A DNA stretch of 6,173 bases from Vitreoscilla sp. Its GTDB lineage: Bacteria; Pseudomonadota; Gammaproteobacteria; Burkholderiales; Burkholderiaceae. The stretch is from NCBI GenBank assembly GCA_014378125.1, contig JACMOG010000035.1, positions 1 through 6,173 of the forward strand, in the 5' to 3' direction. Numbering within the stretch: position 1 is the stretch's first letter; each line of letters opens with the position of its first letter. The notes under the pieces are model-generated. The model was given only the letters and a program-made list of their open reading frames with translations. It was not told the DNA's origin and searched no databases. Both the position numbers and the translations under genes were made by a program. Below are positions 5,775 through 6,173 of this stretch, piece after piece.

Positions 5775-6173
5775 ATGTCGTCGCGCCCTCTCCGCCTCCT
5801 CCTGGCCAGCGTGCTGGCCGCCTGCGCCTTCGCGACGGCGGCGGCGGCCGCGCCGCGCATGCCGCTGGTCACGATGCAGGACGGCGACGCCGTGCTCCTG
5901 CGTGACGGCGCCCGCTTCGCGCTGGCCGAGGGCGTGCGCCTGCAGGCCGGCGACCTGATCGCCACCGGCGCGCAGTCGCGCCTGCTGCGCATCGAGTTTC
6001 CCGGCGGCCCCGGCTTCGCCCTGGGCCCCGACACCCGCGCCATGCTCATGGCCAACCTGGGCGACGACGGGCTGCACGCCGGGGTCTACCTGCTCTCCGG
6101 CTGGGTCAAGCTGGCCGCCCCGACCGGCACGGCGGGCGCGCTGCGCAGCGCGCTGGCCGATGCGGACACCACC
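5775..6173 (+). CDS. Exported FecR-like domain protein (N-terminal part, 3' end outside window)
   Basis: The frame from ATG 5775 stays open to the window edge, giving 133 residues. Residues 1-26 form a secretion signal: Arg-containing start (SSRPLR), hydrophobic core LLLASVLAACAFATAAAAA, and a likely cleavage after the Ala run. LAAC at 14-17 fits a lipobox, so a lipoprotein is an alternative. Residues 35-100 read like the FecR/LysM-type periplasmic fold: GDAVLLRDGARFALAEGVRL, then QAGDLIATG with a following SRLLRIEF strand and LGPDTRAML. Similar domains occur in anti-sigma regulators and in standalone exported proteins. The family role cannot be pinned down without the rest. GGTGA (5760-5764) lies 10 nt before the ATG and serves as a ribosome-binding site. 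No transmembrane segment apart from the signal is visible in the fragment, unlike the classical inner-membrane FecR. Confidence 0.6.
   Translation, partial: MSSRPLRLLLASVLAACAFATAAAAAPRMPLVTMQDGDAVLLRDGARFALAEGVRLQAGDLIATGAQSRLLRIEFPGGPGFALGPDTRAMLMANLGDDGLHAGVYLLSGWVKLAAPTGTAGALRSALADADTT

Noticed and set aside
1..6173. Defence island, CRISPR, toxin-antitoxin, prophage or transposon content
   Set aside because: No direct-repeat array, integrase or transposase, toxin-antitoxin pair or tRNA was seen, and composition is uniform across the window.

Overview
The window is a GC-rich, densely packed bacterial chromosomal segment. Coding regions have strong G/C bias at third codon positions, so long spurious open frames occur opposite and out of frame with the real genes. 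The protein types (two-subunit-style XdhB with XdhC, a PuuD-type urate hydroxylase with a cytochrome c tail, and a pilin-like domain resembling PilA) suggest a proteobacterium, most plausibly Burkholderiales or Xanthomonadales. I cannot place it further from sequence alone.

Region 1 (about 1-3705) is a purine/urate catabolism locus in two convergent halves. On the plus strand are the C-terminal half of xdhB (xanthine dehydrogenase molybdenum subunit, cut by the window edge) and xdhC (its molybdenum-cofactor maturation factor), 5 nt apart. On the minus strand are uraH (5-hydroxyisourate hydrolase) and puuD (membrane urate hydroxylase with a C-terminal CxxCH cytochrome domain), 38 nt apart. The xdhC and puuD genes run tail to tail and overlap by 38 nt. 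Together they encode xanthine to urate (Xdh), urate to 5-hydroxyisourate (PuuD) and 5-hydroxyisourate to OHCU (UraH). The next enzyme, OHCU decarboxylase (UraD), and the allantoin genes are not in the window.

Region 2 (about 3805-5037, minus strand) encodes a 410-residue protein that joins an M48-type zinc metallopeptidase (HELGH) to a C-terminal type IV pilin-like domain. The pilin-like part has a PilA-like transmembrane helix and a WxC...C pair, but no usable prepilin-peptidase site. It starts at TTG, fixed by a near-perfect Shine-Dalgarno. This is the most unusual item in the window.

Region 3 (5038-6173) has a 213-nt divergent intergenic region, an unrecognised 150-residue soluble protein on the plus strand, and the start of an exported FecR-like protein that runs off the right edge. 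I see no CRISPR, tRNA, rRNA, IS element or phage feature. Apart from the M48-pilin fusion, the window looks like ordinary chromosomal metabolism.
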